From contig DATEHQ010000119.1 of the NCBI GenBank assembly GCA_035279525.1, positions 1 to 28,622 on the forward strand: a stretch of DNA of 28,622 nt. The letters run 5' to 3'. Position numbers and translations under genes: made by a program. Positions 7,225-14,533 of the stretch are shown in pieces. The stretch comes from DATEHQ01 sp035279525. Lineage in GTDB: Bacteria; Chloroflexota; Dormibacteria; Dormibacterales; Dormibacteraceae. The notes beneath the pieces were generated by a model, which worked only from the letters and a program-made list of their open reading frames with translations, searched no databases and was not told the origin of the DNA. Positions within the stretch are counted from its first letter, which is position 1. Each line of letters starts with the position of its first letter.

Positions 7225-7439
7225 CGGCTGTGCTCGTCCACGTCTCCGCCGCGGACCGCGCCGTACACGACGACTCCAAGCAGCCAGCCTCCGTAGGCGC
7301 CGGCCAGGGTCAGGACGAGCAGCGGGATGGGGTTGGCCACGCGCCCGCCCAGCATGAATCCGAACGCGATCGCGGCGATCAGGACGATGACAGCGGTCAG
7401 GCCGCCTGCCACCGCTCCGAGGGCGACTCGTGGATTCAG
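7221..7439 (-). CDS. Small membrane protein with CTG start
   Basis: A 72-residue protein with two membrane segments (about residues 8-29, rich in Ala, Ile and Val, and 38-60, LLVLTLAGAYGGWLLGVVV) and a short charged tail, RGGDVDEHSR. The proposed start is CTG 7439, which forms a CTGA overlap with the stop of the metallo-hydrolase gene; the only conventional start in frame is GTG at 7412, which would cut into the first membrane segment and leave 63 residues. Its stop overlaps the DUF3052 start as TTGA. Function unknown; small proteins with this topology are often partners of larger envelope proteins. Confidence 0.6.
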   Translation of the reverse strand: MNPRVALGAVAGGLTAVIVLIAAIAFGFMLGGRVANPIPLLVLTLAGAYGGWLLGVVVYGAVRGGDVDEHSR

Positions 7440-8125
7440 ACTTCGATCACCTGGAGGTCTTTGACCGCGCCGGTCATGGTGCCCGCATAGAGGTGGTTGA
7501 AAAGGAAGCGGGTGCCCGAGTGGCGCTTCTTGAGCTTGGCGGCGGCCTCCCAGCTCATGTGGCTGAAGATGTCGCCGGGCCCGGTCGCCTCGACGATGGC
7601 GACATCGGCTCCGTTGACGAGCTTGTCGAGCGGAGCGGTGGGCTCCGTGTCGCCCGAGTAGGCGACGACCTTGCCGTCGAGGTGAAGCCTGTAGCCGACG
7701 CTGCCCATCGTCCCGTGGTCGAGCTTGATCGCCTCGTACTTGATGCCCGCGACAGTGCCCGACGGCTTCGCGGTCACGTACTTGACCTTGAACTGCGGCC
7801 TCATCACACGCTTCCAGTCCGACCCCCAGCTGACCTCCCACAACCGCTCGAGGTAGTCCTCCAGGCCCGCCGGGCCGACGAAGGTCAGGGGACGGCGATC
7901 GACGAAAACTCGATGCAGCACAAACGGCGGCAGGCCGAGGGTGTGGTCGCCGTGGAAGTGCGTCAGGAAGACGACCTGGATGCTGCCCGGGTCGATGCCG
8001 ACGCGCTGCAGGTGTGGCAGCAGGGGCGCGCCACCATCAAGCAGCACGCGACCGTCCACCGCGACGGCTCCGTTGTAGCGGTCCAGCGAAAACGCCGCGC
8101 CGCTACCCAGGAAGGCGAGCTTTAA
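7436..8125 (-). CDS. MBL-fold metallo-hydrolase (RNase Z/arylsulfatase-like)
   Basis: A zinc-dependent hydrolase of the beta-lactamase fold. Metal-binding HFHGDH lies in VVFLTHFHGDHTLGLPP, with the later ligands in KLDHGTMG, YSGDTEPT and FNHLYAG. The arrangement resembles RNase Z and phosphorylcholine esterase-type members, but the substrate cannot be told. The family N-terminus, KLAFLGSGAAF, is present in frame, yet no ATG, GTG or TTG precedes it: the codon expected to be the start is TTA at 8125, in a TTAA overlap with the aldolase stop. The alternative GTG at 8059 has a GGAG ribosome site eight bases upstream, but would remove the first strand (22 residues), leaving 207 aa. I give the longer form; the start is unresolved. 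Confidence 0.8.
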   Translation of the reverse strand, partial: LKLAFLGSGAAFSLDRYNGAVAVDGRVLLDGGAPLLPHLQRVGIDPGSIQVVFLTHFHGDHTLGLPPFVLHRVFVDRRPLTFVGPAGLEDYLERLWEVSWGSDWKRVMRPQFKVKYVTAKPSGTVAGIKYEAIKLDHGTMGSVGYRLHLDGKVVAYSGDTEPTAPLDKLVNGADVAIVEATGPGDIFSHMSWEAAAKLKKRHSGTRFLFNHLYAGTMTGAVKDLQVIEV

Positions 8126-9201
8126 GCGATGGTTACCGCCGGGTTCAAGTACACGTCCTGAATTGCGTGTAGTAATTCGACCCCCTCCTTCATCGGGCGC
8201 TGGAACGACTTGCGGCCACTGATCAGACCTGTCCCGCCCGCGCGCTTGTTGATCACGGCGGTGCGAACGGCCTCTTTCAGGTCCGTCGCGCCTTTGCTCT
8301 CACCCCCCGAGTTGATGAGACCGGCTCGTCCCATGAAGTTGTTGACCACCTGGTAGCGGCAGAGATCGATGGGATGGTCGGTCGAGAGCTTGTCGTAAAC
8401 GGCGGGAGCGGTCTTGCCGAAACCGATCACTTCGAAGCCGCGGTTGGTGTCGGGCAGCTTCTGCTTGATGATGTCGGCCTCGATCGTGACGCCGATGTGG
8501 TTGGCCTGTCCGGTCAGATCGGCAGCCGTCTCGTAGTTGACGCCGTCCTTCTTGAACGCGTTGTTGCGAACGTAGCACCAGAGAACGGTCGCCATGCCGA
8601 GCTCGTGCGCCGCATGAAACGCGACCGCGATCTCCTGCAGCTGCCTGTCGGACTCGGCGGAGCCGAAGTAGATCGTCGCCCCGACTGCCACCGCGCCCAT
8701 CTCCCAGGCTTCTTTGACCGTGCCGAAAAGGATCTGGTCGTAGTGGTTGGGATAGGTGAGCAGCTCGTTGTGGTTGAGCTTGCAGATGAAGGGGATCCTG
8801 TGTGCGTAACGCCGGGCGACGGAGCCCAGCACTCCGAAGGTCGATGCCACCGCGTTGCATCCGCCTTCGATGGCGAGCTTGACGATGTTCTCACCGTCGA
8901 AGTAGATGGGGTTCGGCGCGAATGACGCGCCGGCGGTGTGCTCGATGCCCTGGTCGACCGGCAGGATCGACAGGTACCCGGTCCCGCTCAGCCGCCCGTG
9001 GTCCTGCAGCGACCGCAAGCTCCTGAGCACCCTGGTCGGCCGGTCGCTGTCCTTCCAGACCCGATCGATGAAGTCAGGACCGGGCAGGTGGAGCTGCTCT
9101 TTGGGGATGGTCTCGCACTTGTGCTCGAGCAGGTCCCGGGCGTCTCCACCCAGGACTTCTTCAAGCTTCTCCAAGGAACCTCTGGTAGCAGTTGCCATCA
9201 T
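8122..9201 (-). CDS. Class I fructose-bisphosphate aldolase (DhnA/FbaB type)
   Basis: A 359-residue TIM-barrel aldolase of the archaeal/FbaB class, which splits fructose 1,6-bisphosphate through a Schiff-base lysine without a metal ion. Signatures include GTGYLSILPVDQGIEH, FICKLNHNELLTYPN, GAVAVGATIYFGS and the C-terminal phosphate-binding and lysine-containing block VINKRAGGTGLISGRKSFQ. It belongs to glycolysis/gluconeogenesis. The N-terminal 60 residues are longer than in the archaeal enzymes, as in FbaB. The ATG at 9201 follows AAGAGGC. Transcription diverges from the GGDEF gene across 73 bases, and this is the first gene of a six-gene run ending at 6029. An antisense frame in the first half is a shadow. 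Confidence 0.9.
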   Translation of the reverse strand: MMATATRGSLEKLEEVLGGDARDLLEHKCETIPKEQLHLPGPDFIDRVWKDSDRPTRVLRSLRSLQDHGRLSGTGYLSILPVDQGIEHTAGASFAPNPIYFDGENIVKLAIEGGCNAVASTFGVLGSVARRYAHRIPFICKLNHNELLTYPNHYDQILFGTVKEAWEMGAVAVGATIYFGSAESDRQLQEIAVAFHAAHELGMATVLWCYVRNNAFKKDGVNYETAADLTGQANHIGVTIEADIIKQKLPDTNRGFEVIGFGKTAPAVYDKLSTDHPIDLCRYQVVNNFMGRAGLINSGGESKGATDLKEAVRTAVINKRAGGTGLISGRKSFQRPMKEGVELLHAIQDVYLNPAVTIA

Positions 9202-9260
9202 TGCCTCTTACACATTTGATTAGCCTGCCGCGCAGGAACGCGAATAGCCTCCCGTCACTC

Positions 9261-9266
9261 TATAGT
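9261..9266 (+). promoter_or_regulatory. -10 box for leaderless GGDEF gene
   Basis: TATAGT (five of six to consensus) ends eight bases before the ATG at 9275, and no ribosome site is present. The transcript should begin at or within a base or two of the start codon. No clear -35 is seen. Confidence 0.55.
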
Positions 9267-9274
9267 GCGCCGAT

Positions 9275-10696
9275 ATGACCGAGCGGGCGAGCGATCTTCT
9301 CAGCGATCTGGCTGACCGCCTCTCGGCCCACGCCGCCGAGAGCGGCGTGGTGGCGGCGGAGGCAGTCCGGGCGATCGAACCGGAGATCCTCGCGCGTGAC
9401 AACTCGGCCGACGAGCTGATCCAGACGTCGATCAAGTTCCTGGAAGTCCTGTTCAGGTCGCTGCGCCCCGACTCGAAGGTGCCCTGGAACGAGTACTACA
9501 CGGTGGCCCGCGAGGCCTCGCGCCGCTACGCCGAGAAGGGTGTTCCGCTCGAGTCACTGATGGAAGGGCTGAACGTCTTTCGGCGTTCGGTCATGGCTCG
9601 CGTGACCGAGGAGGTCGGCATCAACCCCTACGCCGACGAGGTGCTCCTCCTCGCGCAGAGCCGGATCAGCGACGTGATCGAGCACCTCAACTCGAGCTTC
9701 ATCCGCGGCTACCTCGACTACACCGAGACGCGCCACCAGGCGCGCCAGAGTGAGCTGCACGGCCTGTACTCGATCGCCAGCGCGCTCGGCCGCTCGCTCG
9801 ACGTGACCGAGATCGCGGAGGTGGGTCTGCGCGAGACGCTCAAGGTGCTCGGGCTGCAGGCGGGCGCGGTCTGGGTCCGCGAAGGGGCGCGGCTCAAGCT
9901 GGCTCGGACCATCGGCATGCAGCCCGGCGAAGAGGAGGAGTTCTCGGAGTCGGGACGGTCTGGGCTGGTCAAGGTGGTCGAGATCTCGACCGGCCGCGCA
10001 GAGTCCCGCGTGGACAGGATCGCCGGTGAGTGGAGCGCGATCCGGGCGGAGCTCCGCACCAAGGGCGTGCTGCTCGGGGCGATGACGGTGGCGACGCGTC
10101 TGCCGCGCACCTTCGAGTCGAGCGACCTCGAGTTCGTGGCCGCGGTGGCGGACCAGATCGCCGTCGCTCTCGACCGGGCGCGCCAGCACACCAAAGAAGC
10201 GCGCACCGATTACCTGACGGGTCTCGCCAACCGGCCGGAGTTCGAGCGCGCGATCGATCGCGCCGTCGCGGCGGCGGATCGCCACAAGCGACGCCTCGCC
10301 CTGATGATGATCGACCTCGACAACCTGAAAGACATCAACGACACGTACGGCCATCACGTCGGCGACGAAGCGATCCGCGTGCTCGCCCAGGAGCTGCAGC
10401 GCGCCGTGCGCGCGACCGACACGTGCGGGAGGCTTGGCGGAGACGAGTTCGGCGTCGCCATGCCGGAGGCCGACGAGCGCGACGCTCGCGAGGTTGGGCT
10501 GCGAGTCAGGCAGTCGCTCGAAGACCTGAACCGCACCGACAAGCTCCCTGTGCCCGTCGAGTTCAGCATCGGCATCACCGCCTGGCGGCCGGGCATGGAC
10601 TGGCAGGCGATGTACCAGGTCGCCGACAAGCACCTCTACGTCGACAAGCGCCGCCGCCACTCGGTCCGCAAGCGGCTGGGCGAAGTCAAGGTCTAG
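9275..10696 (+). CDS. Diguanylate cyclase with RsbRD-like and GAF sensor domains
   Basis: A 473-residue soluble signalling enzyme that makes cyclic di-GMP. The C-terminal domain (about 305-465) has the full active site GGDEF at 388-392, the start motif DYLTGLANRPEFE and FSIGI. RATD at 379-382, five residues before GGDEF, is the inhibitory I-site that binds product. Residues about 165-300 form a GAF domain (LYSIASALGRSLDVTEIAEV to the end of VAAVADQIAVALDRAR). Residues 1-155 are helical and resemble the N-terminal sensor of RsbR/PucR-type regulators (KGVPLESLMEGLNVFRRSVM). No membrane segments, so input is cytosolic. A leaderless -10 precedes the ATG. Neighbours give no hint of the signal. Confidence 0.9.
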   Translation: MTERASDLLSDLADRLSAHAAESGVVAAEAVRAIEPEILARDNSADELIQTSIKFLEVLFRSLRPDSKVPWNEYYTVAREASRRYAEKGVPLESLMEGLNVFRRSVMARVTEEVGINPYADEVLLLAQSRISDVIEHLNSSFIRGYLDYTETRHQARQSELHGLYSIASALGRSLDVTEIAEVGLRETLKVLGLQAGAVWVREGARLKLARTIGMQPGEEEEFSESGRSGLVKVVEISTGRAESRVDRIAGEWSAIRAELRTKGVLLGAMTVATRLPRTFESSDLEFVAAVADQIAVALDRARQHTKEARTDYLTGLANRPEFERAIDRAVAAADRHKRRLALMMIDLDNLKDINDTYGHHVGDEAIRVLAQELQRAVRATDTCGRLGGDEFGVAMPEADERDAREVGLRVRQSLEDLNRTDKLPVPVEFSIGITAWRPGMDWQAMYQVADKHLYVDKRRRHSVRKRLGEVKV

Positions 10697-10715
10697 GCTC
10701 GGCGTAGCACCTCGG

Positions 10716-11315
10716 TTGGCCATCAACGGAACAGTCCTCGACGCGAGCTTCTTTCGACGCGACACCATCCACGTCGCTCGCGACGTGCTCGGCAAGGTGC
10801 TCGTCCGCGAGGTCGGCGGGCGGAAGCTGTGGGGCAGGCTCGTCGAGGTCGAGGCCTACCTCGGCCCGGCCGATCTCGCGGCTCACTCCTCAGGCGGCAG
10901 GCGAAGCCCTCGCAACGAGGTCATGTACGGCGAGCCCGGCCACGCCTACGTCTACTTCACCTACGGCATGCATTTCTGCTTGAACTTCGTGACCCGAGAG
11001 GCCGGTGTTCCGCAGGCCGTGCTCGTGCGCGCGCTCGAGCCAGGGCCGGGTGTCGACCGCTGCGGAGGCCCCGGCCTGGTGTGCCGCGCGTTGAAGATCG
11101 ATCGCACGACAAACGGACTGCCGCTGAGCCCGCCAGGGATCTACCTCGTCGACGACGGGGCGGCGCGAGGGCGGGTCTACGCCACGCCTAGGATCGGCAT
11201 CGGCGGCAGCGGCTATCACTGGGAACGACGCCTTCTGCGCTTTTGCCTCGACTCGCCGTCGCTGTCCAGACCCCTCCCAAAATCAAAGGCAAGGCGTCTC
11301 GCGGGGGGATCCTGA
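10716..11315 (+). CDS. DNA-3-methyladenine glycosylase (MPG/AAG family)
   Basis: A 199-residue base-excision repair enzyme that removes 3-methyladenine and other alkylated purines from DNA. It shows the AAG fold: DVLGKVLVREVGGRKLWGRL, then VEVEAYLGPADLAAHSSGG with the catalytic glutamate in EAY, NEVMYGEPGHAYVYFTYGMH (the intercalating-tyrosine and binding face), LVRALEPG and the GPGLVCRALKID motif. Usual length is 180-220 aa. The frame starts at TTG 10716, 20 bases after the GGDEF stop. It may be cotranscribed with that gene. The 3' end faces the cupin gene at a gap of 17 bases. Confidence 0.92.
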   Translation: MAINGTVLDASFFRRDTIHVARDVLGKVLVREVGGRKLWGRLVEVEAYLGPADLAAHSSGGRRSPRNEVMYGEPGHAYVYFTYGMHFCLNFVTREAGVPQAVLVRALEPGPGVDRCGGPGLVCRALKIDRTTNGLPLSPPGIYLVDDGAARGRVYATPRIGIGGSGYHWERRLLRFCLDSPSLSRPLPKSKARRLAGGS

Positions 11316-11332
11316 CCCGCGCCCCGCGCCTT

Positions 11333-11722
11333 TTACGGCCAGCGGCCGGGGGAGGGGTCGGACCGGCGGAGCTGCGTCCAGTCGGCGCGCACCGGCGCGA
11401 AGACGTCGACCACCGTCGCGCCGTCCGGACCGGCGATCGCGTCGTGCGGAACATTGCTGGGAATGGCGTAGGTCTCGCCGGCCTGCAGCAGCTTCTTCTC
11501 GTTTCCGATTCGCATCGTGATGGAGCCCTGGATGACGAAACCAAGCTGCTCATTGTCGTGTCGATGCTCGGGTGAAATCGCCTTCGGCTCGAGGTCGATC
11601 ACGGCCATGGTCAGCCGCTGGCCGTTGATCGCGCGGGCCTGGATGCCCTGGCGCAGCTCGTACGGATGCTGGTTGGCGACCGAGTCGAAAACGCTCGGGT
11701 GGACAGAGTCGAACGCGCTCAT
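11333..11722 (-). CDS. Small cupin-domain protein
   Basis: A 129-residue single-domain cupin (beta-barrel). The metal-binding segment is PEHRHDNEQLGFVIQGSI, with His and Glu placed as in the first cupin motif, followed by the second motif around GETYAIPSNVPHDAIA (His). Such proteins range from enzymes to sugar or metabolite sensors. The ATG at 11722 overlaps the thiolase stop as ATGA. The frame remains open upstream through the thiolase gene, but that extension is antisense-frame noise and not part of the protein. Function could relate to the same pathway as the thiolase; no more can be said. Confidence 0.85.
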   Translation of the reverse strand: MSAFDSVHPSVFDSVANQHPYELRQGIQARAINGQRLTMAVIDLEPKAISPEHRHDNEQLGFVIQGSITMRIGNEKKLLQAGETYAIPSNVPHDAIAGPDGATVVDVFAPVRADWTQLRRSDPSPGRWP

Positions 11723-12873
11723 TCGATCACCCGGTCGATGATCGTCGCGGTGCCGAGCCCGCCGCCGCAGCACATCGTCTCGAGGCCGTAGCGAAGGTCG
11801 CGGCGCTCCAGCTCGAAGAGCAGGCGGTTCATCAGGATTGCGCCCGAGGCGCCAAGCGGGTGGCCGACCGCGATCGCGCCACCGTTGACGTTGGTCTTGT
11901 CGAGGTCGGCGCCCGTCTCGTTCTGCCACGCGAGCACGACCGAGGCGAATGCCTCGTTCACCTCGAAGAGGTCGATGCTGCTCAGCTCGAGGCCGGCTCG
12001 CTTGAGCACCGCCGCCGTCCCGGGGATCGGGCCTTCGAGCATCAGCACGGGGTCCGTGCCGACGACGGCCTGCGCGCGGATCCGGGCCCTCGGCTTGAGC
12101 CCGAGCTCCTTCGCCTTCTCTCGCGACATCAGCAGGACAGCCGCAGCCCCGTCCGAGATCTGGCTCGAGTTGCCGGCGGTGATGGAGTGCTCGGGGTTGA
12201 ATGCCGGCTGAAGCGCGGAGGTCGCCTCGTAGCCGGCGTTCGCGCGGATGCCCTCGTCGCGGGAGAAGATCTCCGGCTGGCCGTTCGAAACGTCGACCGG
12301 CATGATCTGGGACTTGAAGTAGCCCTTCTCGGTGGCGTCGTGGGCGCGATGATGGCTCTCCACGCTGAACTCGTCCATCGCCTTGCGAGAGATGCCGTAC
12401 TTGCGCGCGATCAGCTCCGCCGAGACGCCCTGCGGCACGAGGTCGTAGAGCTCGGTGAGCTCGGGCGGAAATGGGACGCCGGGCTGCATGGCGTTCGAGC
12501 CCATCGGCACTCGCGTCATCGATTCGACGCCGCCGGCGATGGTCACGTCGCAGACGCCAGACTGGATGAGGTTGGCCGCAAAGTGGATCGCCTGCTGGCT
12601 CGATCCGCACTGACGGTCGACGGTGGTCGCGGGCGTCGTCACCGGAAATCCGGCCGTGAGCCATGCGTTCCGCGCGACGTTGAGGCTCTGCTCGCCGACC
12701 TGGCTAACGCAGCCGAACACGACGTCCTCGACCTGCCCGGGTTCGATGCCCGCGCGCGCCACTATCTCTTTGAGGACCTGCGAGCCGAGCACGACCGGAT
12801 GCACGTCCTTGAGCTTCCCGTTGCGGCGGCCGATCGGTGTCCTGACGGCCTCGACAATGACGACTTCGCGCAT
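11719..12873 (-). CDS. Thiolase (acetyl-CoA acetyltransferase)
   Basis: A 384-residue thiolase that condenses or cleaves acyl-CoA units. The active-site Cys89 lies in VDRQCGSSQQAI, the histidine in VGHPLGASGAIL, and the second cysteine in CCGGGLGTATIIDR. The length and motifs fit type II biosynthetic or degradative thiolases; which direction is used is not visible. ATG 12873 is preferred over the in-frame GTG at 12888, because AGGAG lies seven bases before this ATG and the family begins at REVVIVEAVRTPIG. It is followed by the cupin gene with an ATGA overlap. An inverted repeat 39 bases upstream may be its operator. Confidence 0.93.
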   Translation of the reverse strand: MREVVIVEAVRTPIGRRNGKLKDVHPVVLGSQVLKEIVARAGIEPGQVEDVVFGCVSQVGEQSLNVARNAWLTAGFPVTTPATTVDRQCGSSQQAIHFAANLIQSGVCDVTIAGGVESMTRVPMGSNAMQPGVPFPPELTELYDLVPQGVSAELIARKYGISRKAMDEFSVESHHRAHDATEKGYFKSQIMPVDVSNGQPEIFSRDEGIRANAGYEATSALQPAFNPEHSITAGNSSQISDGAAAVLLMSREKAKELGLKPRARIRAQAVVGTDPVLMLEGPIPGTAAVLKRAGLELSSIDLFEVNEAFASVVLAWQNETGADLDKTNVNGGAIAVGHPLGASGAILMNRLLFELERRDLRYGLETMCCGGGLGTATIIDRVIE

Positions 12874-12911
12874 GTGCAGGCTCCTCACTGAATGACTGTG
12901 CGGCTCATTCT

Positions 12912-12935
12912 AGGAGTCGCCCAATAACGACTCCT
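12912..12935. promoter_or_regulatory. 8-8-8 inverted repeat upstream of thiolase
   Basis: AGGAGTCG and CGACTCCT form a perfect inverted repeat with an 8-base spacer (CCCAATAA), 39 bases before the thiolase start. The size and symmetry fit an operator for a dimeric repressor such as a TetR-type protein; as RNA it would be a plain hairpin with no T-run after it. Not matched to any named regulator. Confidence 0.4.
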
Positions 12936-12989
12936 GGGTCGCTGTGTCAAGCCACCAACATTTGCCTGGCGAGGCGAGAAATTTTTCCG

Positions 12990-13018
12990 TTGACGCCCTG
13001 TTAGCCGCCTGTTAACTT
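12990..13018 (+). promoter_or_regulatory. Promoter for the candidate structured RNA
   Basis: TTGACG (12990-12995, five of six) is spaced 17 bases from TAACTT (13013-13018, three of six). Transcription would start near 13024-13026, exactly where the long closing stem of the RNA begins. The nearest gene on this strand starts over 1.5 kb away, so a protein gene does not explain it. Confidence 0.4.
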
Positions 13019-13023
13019 TCGCG

Positions 13024-13168
13024 ACGCCCCAAGCGGCTGAGTACGGTAAACCTGAGGATACCGAACGTCGAGTAGGTGGAAGGTCCGGGGCAACCCGGGA
13101 TGGAAACCGAAAAACGCATAGGGGACTTCAGGGTAAACAGGAAGGTCGCTTGGGGCATCTGTTTTCCA
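13024..13168 (+). ncRNA. Candidate stand-alone structured RNA, rod-like, family unknown
   Basis: The closing stem pairs GCCCCAAGCG (13026-13035) with CGCTTGGGGC (13147-13156), and extends by three further pairs including two wobbles. Inside, CCTGAGG (13051-13057) pairs with CTTCAGG (13126-13132), then GGT (13075-13077) with ACC (13106-13108), and CCGGG-GCAA-CCCGG (13085-13098) caps the rod with a GNRA loop. The internal loops are nearly symmetrical: 12/11, 17/17 and 7/7 bases. A competing hairpin, CGGTA/TACCG at 13044-13063, is also possible. TTTT at 13162-13165 follows the stem like a terminator. The GNRA loop and promoter point to the plus strand. The rod with a central bubble recalls 6S RNA, but this is only a suggestion; no riboswitch, SRP, RNase P or tmRNA signature is visible. 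Confidence 0.45.
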
Positions 13169-13190
13169 CAGAGGCTCCACACCCGGTTCC

Positions 13191-13463
13191 TCAATTCAAA
13201 AAGCCCCGTTCACGGGCCTTTGCGCAGGCTTTGTCCACAGCCTTGGCGTCGAATTTCACGCCCCCTTCACGCAGCCTCCTCGCGCCTTCGATGAGGCGCT
13301 GCAAAGGGTCCGGATCCTCGTAGCGAAGCCAGTGGTACGCGGCCGGTCGCGACCATTTCCCGCCATGCCTTTCGACGAGCTTGCGATGGCCCTCCACGAC
13401 GATCTCCTCGACCTGCCGGAGCAGGCCGCCGTCCACCACCTGGGCGAAGTCCTGGCCGGCCAT
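13191..13463 (-). CDS. Hypothetical protein after the HPRT gene
   Basis: A 90-residue soluble, helical, charged protein with segments FAQVVDGGLLRQVEEIVVEG, KWSRPAAYHWLRYED and a basic C-terminus, KACAKARERGFLN. No family recognised. ATG 13463 is the first conventional start, but the frame stays open upstream with the sensible-looking segment PRPDADRLSRLLAW; an in-frame CTG at 13508 would give 105 residues and overlap the HPRT gene by 14 bases. No ribosome site is evident for either. It follows the HPRT gene in the same direction and probably shares its transcript; its last codons overlap a hairpin terminator. Confidence 0.6.
   Translation of the reverse strand: MAGQDFAQVVDGGLLRQVEEIVVEGHRKLVERHGGKWSRPAAYHWLRYEDPDPLQRLIEGARRLREGGVKFDAKAVDKACAKARERGFLN
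13199..13221 (-). terminator. Intrinsic terminator overlapping the hypothetical gene's end
   Basis: On the minus strand a GCCCG/CGGGGC stem with a TGAA loop and one bulged base is followed by TTTTT. It lies within the last codons of the 13191-13463 gene and would end the HPRT transcript before the candidate structured RNA on the other strand. Confidence 0.5.
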
Positions 13464-13494
13464 CCAGGCCAGCAGCCGGGACAGGCGGTCGGCG

Positions 13495-14496
13495 TCAGGC
13501 CTCGGCAGTCGGGCCCTTGGCCGCCGGCGGCGCCGGCATCTCCAGCACGCTGGAGCGCAGGGTGCAGATGAAGGGAAGGTTGCGATACAGCTCGCGGTAG
13601 TCGAGCCCGTACCCGACCACGTAGTCGTTCGGGATCTGAAAACCGACGTAACGGATGGGCACCTTGACCAGGCGGCGAAGCGGACGGTCGAGCAGCGTGA
13701 CCACCTCGAGCGACGCCGGCTCGCGGGTGCGCAGCTCCGACAGGACGTAGTCGAGCGTGAGCCCGGTGTTGACGATGTCTTCGACGAGCAGCACGTGACG
13801 ACCGGCGATCGGATAGTCGATGTCGCGCGCTACCCGGACGCGATCGTGAGGCTGGGCCCCCGCGTAGCGCCGGAGGTCGAGGTAGTCGATCACGAACGGC
13901 ACCTTGATCTGACGCGCCAGGTCGGCCATGAAGAACGTGATGCCCTTCAGCACCCCGACCAGGACCATCGATTGGCCGCGGTAGTCGCGCGAGATCTTGC
14001 GGGCGAGCGCCCGGATCCGTGTCTCGAGCTCGACCGGTGAGATCAGGATGGCGCCGATGTCCTCCTTGCGGAGGTGCTGCACCTCCAGCGCGCCGTACCC
14101 GGCCTTCGCGAGCAGCTGCTGGTAGTCGCGCCGATAGAGAAGCCTCACGTTGACGTCCGGATACAGCTCGCGCAGCAGTCGGAGCTTGCGGTTCTTCGGC
14201 GTGACGAGCGACTGCTTCATCGTCGTCAGCTCGATGTACAGGTCGTGCTCGGGCAGATAGAAGTCCGGGGTGAACATCTCCGACACCCGCGTACCTTCCC
14301 ACCCGATCGGGAAGGAAACAGGCTCGTAGACCCACCGGATGCGGTAGTAGTCGAGAAATCGCGCGAACTCCTGCTCGGAGGGATGCGCGAATTCCACGCG
14401 CGCGTGCGCGGGACCACTTCGTCTGACCAGGCGCGAGCGCTGCCTGACCGGGCGGCGCCATTTTTGCGGGACGGAATTCTGAGCCGACGACGCCAA
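13495..14496 (-). CDS. Nuclease-like domain fused to hypoxanthine phosphoribosyltransferase
   Basis: A two-domain protein of at least 333 residues. The C-terminal half is a purine phosphoribosyltransferase that makes IMP/GMP from hypoxanthine/guanine and PRPP: VLVGVLKGITFFMADLARQI, the PRPP loop LLVEDIVNTGLTLDY, and VKVPIRYVGFQIPNDYVVGYG. The N-terminal ~130 residues resemble a PD-(D/E)xK restriction-endonuclease fold: HPSEQEFARFLDYY, then TPDFYLPEHDLYIELTTMK, where the usual ExK is ELT, so cleavage activity is doubtful. The start is uncertain. TTG 14496 lies 11 bases after a -10-like TACAAT; ATG 14535 is the longest option but lies upstream of that box and overlaps pcm; GTG 14397 would begin right at the nuclease-like domain. 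Fusions of this type recur in related bacteria, in my recollection. Confidence 0.85.
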   Translation of the reverse strand: MASSAQNSVPQKWRRPVRQRSRLVRRSGPAHARVEFAHPSEQEFARFLDYYRIRWVYEPVSFPIGWEGTRVSEMFTPDFYLPEHDLYIELTTMKQSLVTPKNRKLRLLRELYPDVNVRLLYRRDYQQLLAKAGYGALEVQHLRKEDIGAILISPVELETRIRALARKISRDYRGQSMVLVGVLKGITFFMADLARQIKVPFVIDYLDLRRYAGAQPHDRVRVARDIDYPIAGRHVLLVEDIVNTGLTLDYVLSELRTREPASLEVVTLLDRPLRRLVKVPIRYVGFQIPNDYVVGYGLDYRELYRNLPFICTLRSSVLEMPAPPAAKGPTAEA

Positions 14497-14507
14497 TGAG
14501 ACGCCCA

Positions 14508-14513
14508 GATTGT
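14508..14513 (-). promoter_or_regulatory. -10-like box for the HPRT fusion gene
   Basis: TACAAT on the minus strand (five of six to consensus) lies 11 bases before TTG 14496. A good -35 is not seen. If used, the ATG at 14535 cannot be the start of the HPRT fusion gene. Confidence 0.35.
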
Positions 14514-14533
14514 ACGCTCGGCCCTGGTTAGCC

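Noticed and set aside
13024..13168. Identification of the structured RNA as SRP, RNase P, 5S, cobalamin or c-di-GMP element
   Set aside because: None of the diagnostic sequence motifs of those families is present, and no gene on the plus strand follows within 1.3 kb for a riboswitch to control.
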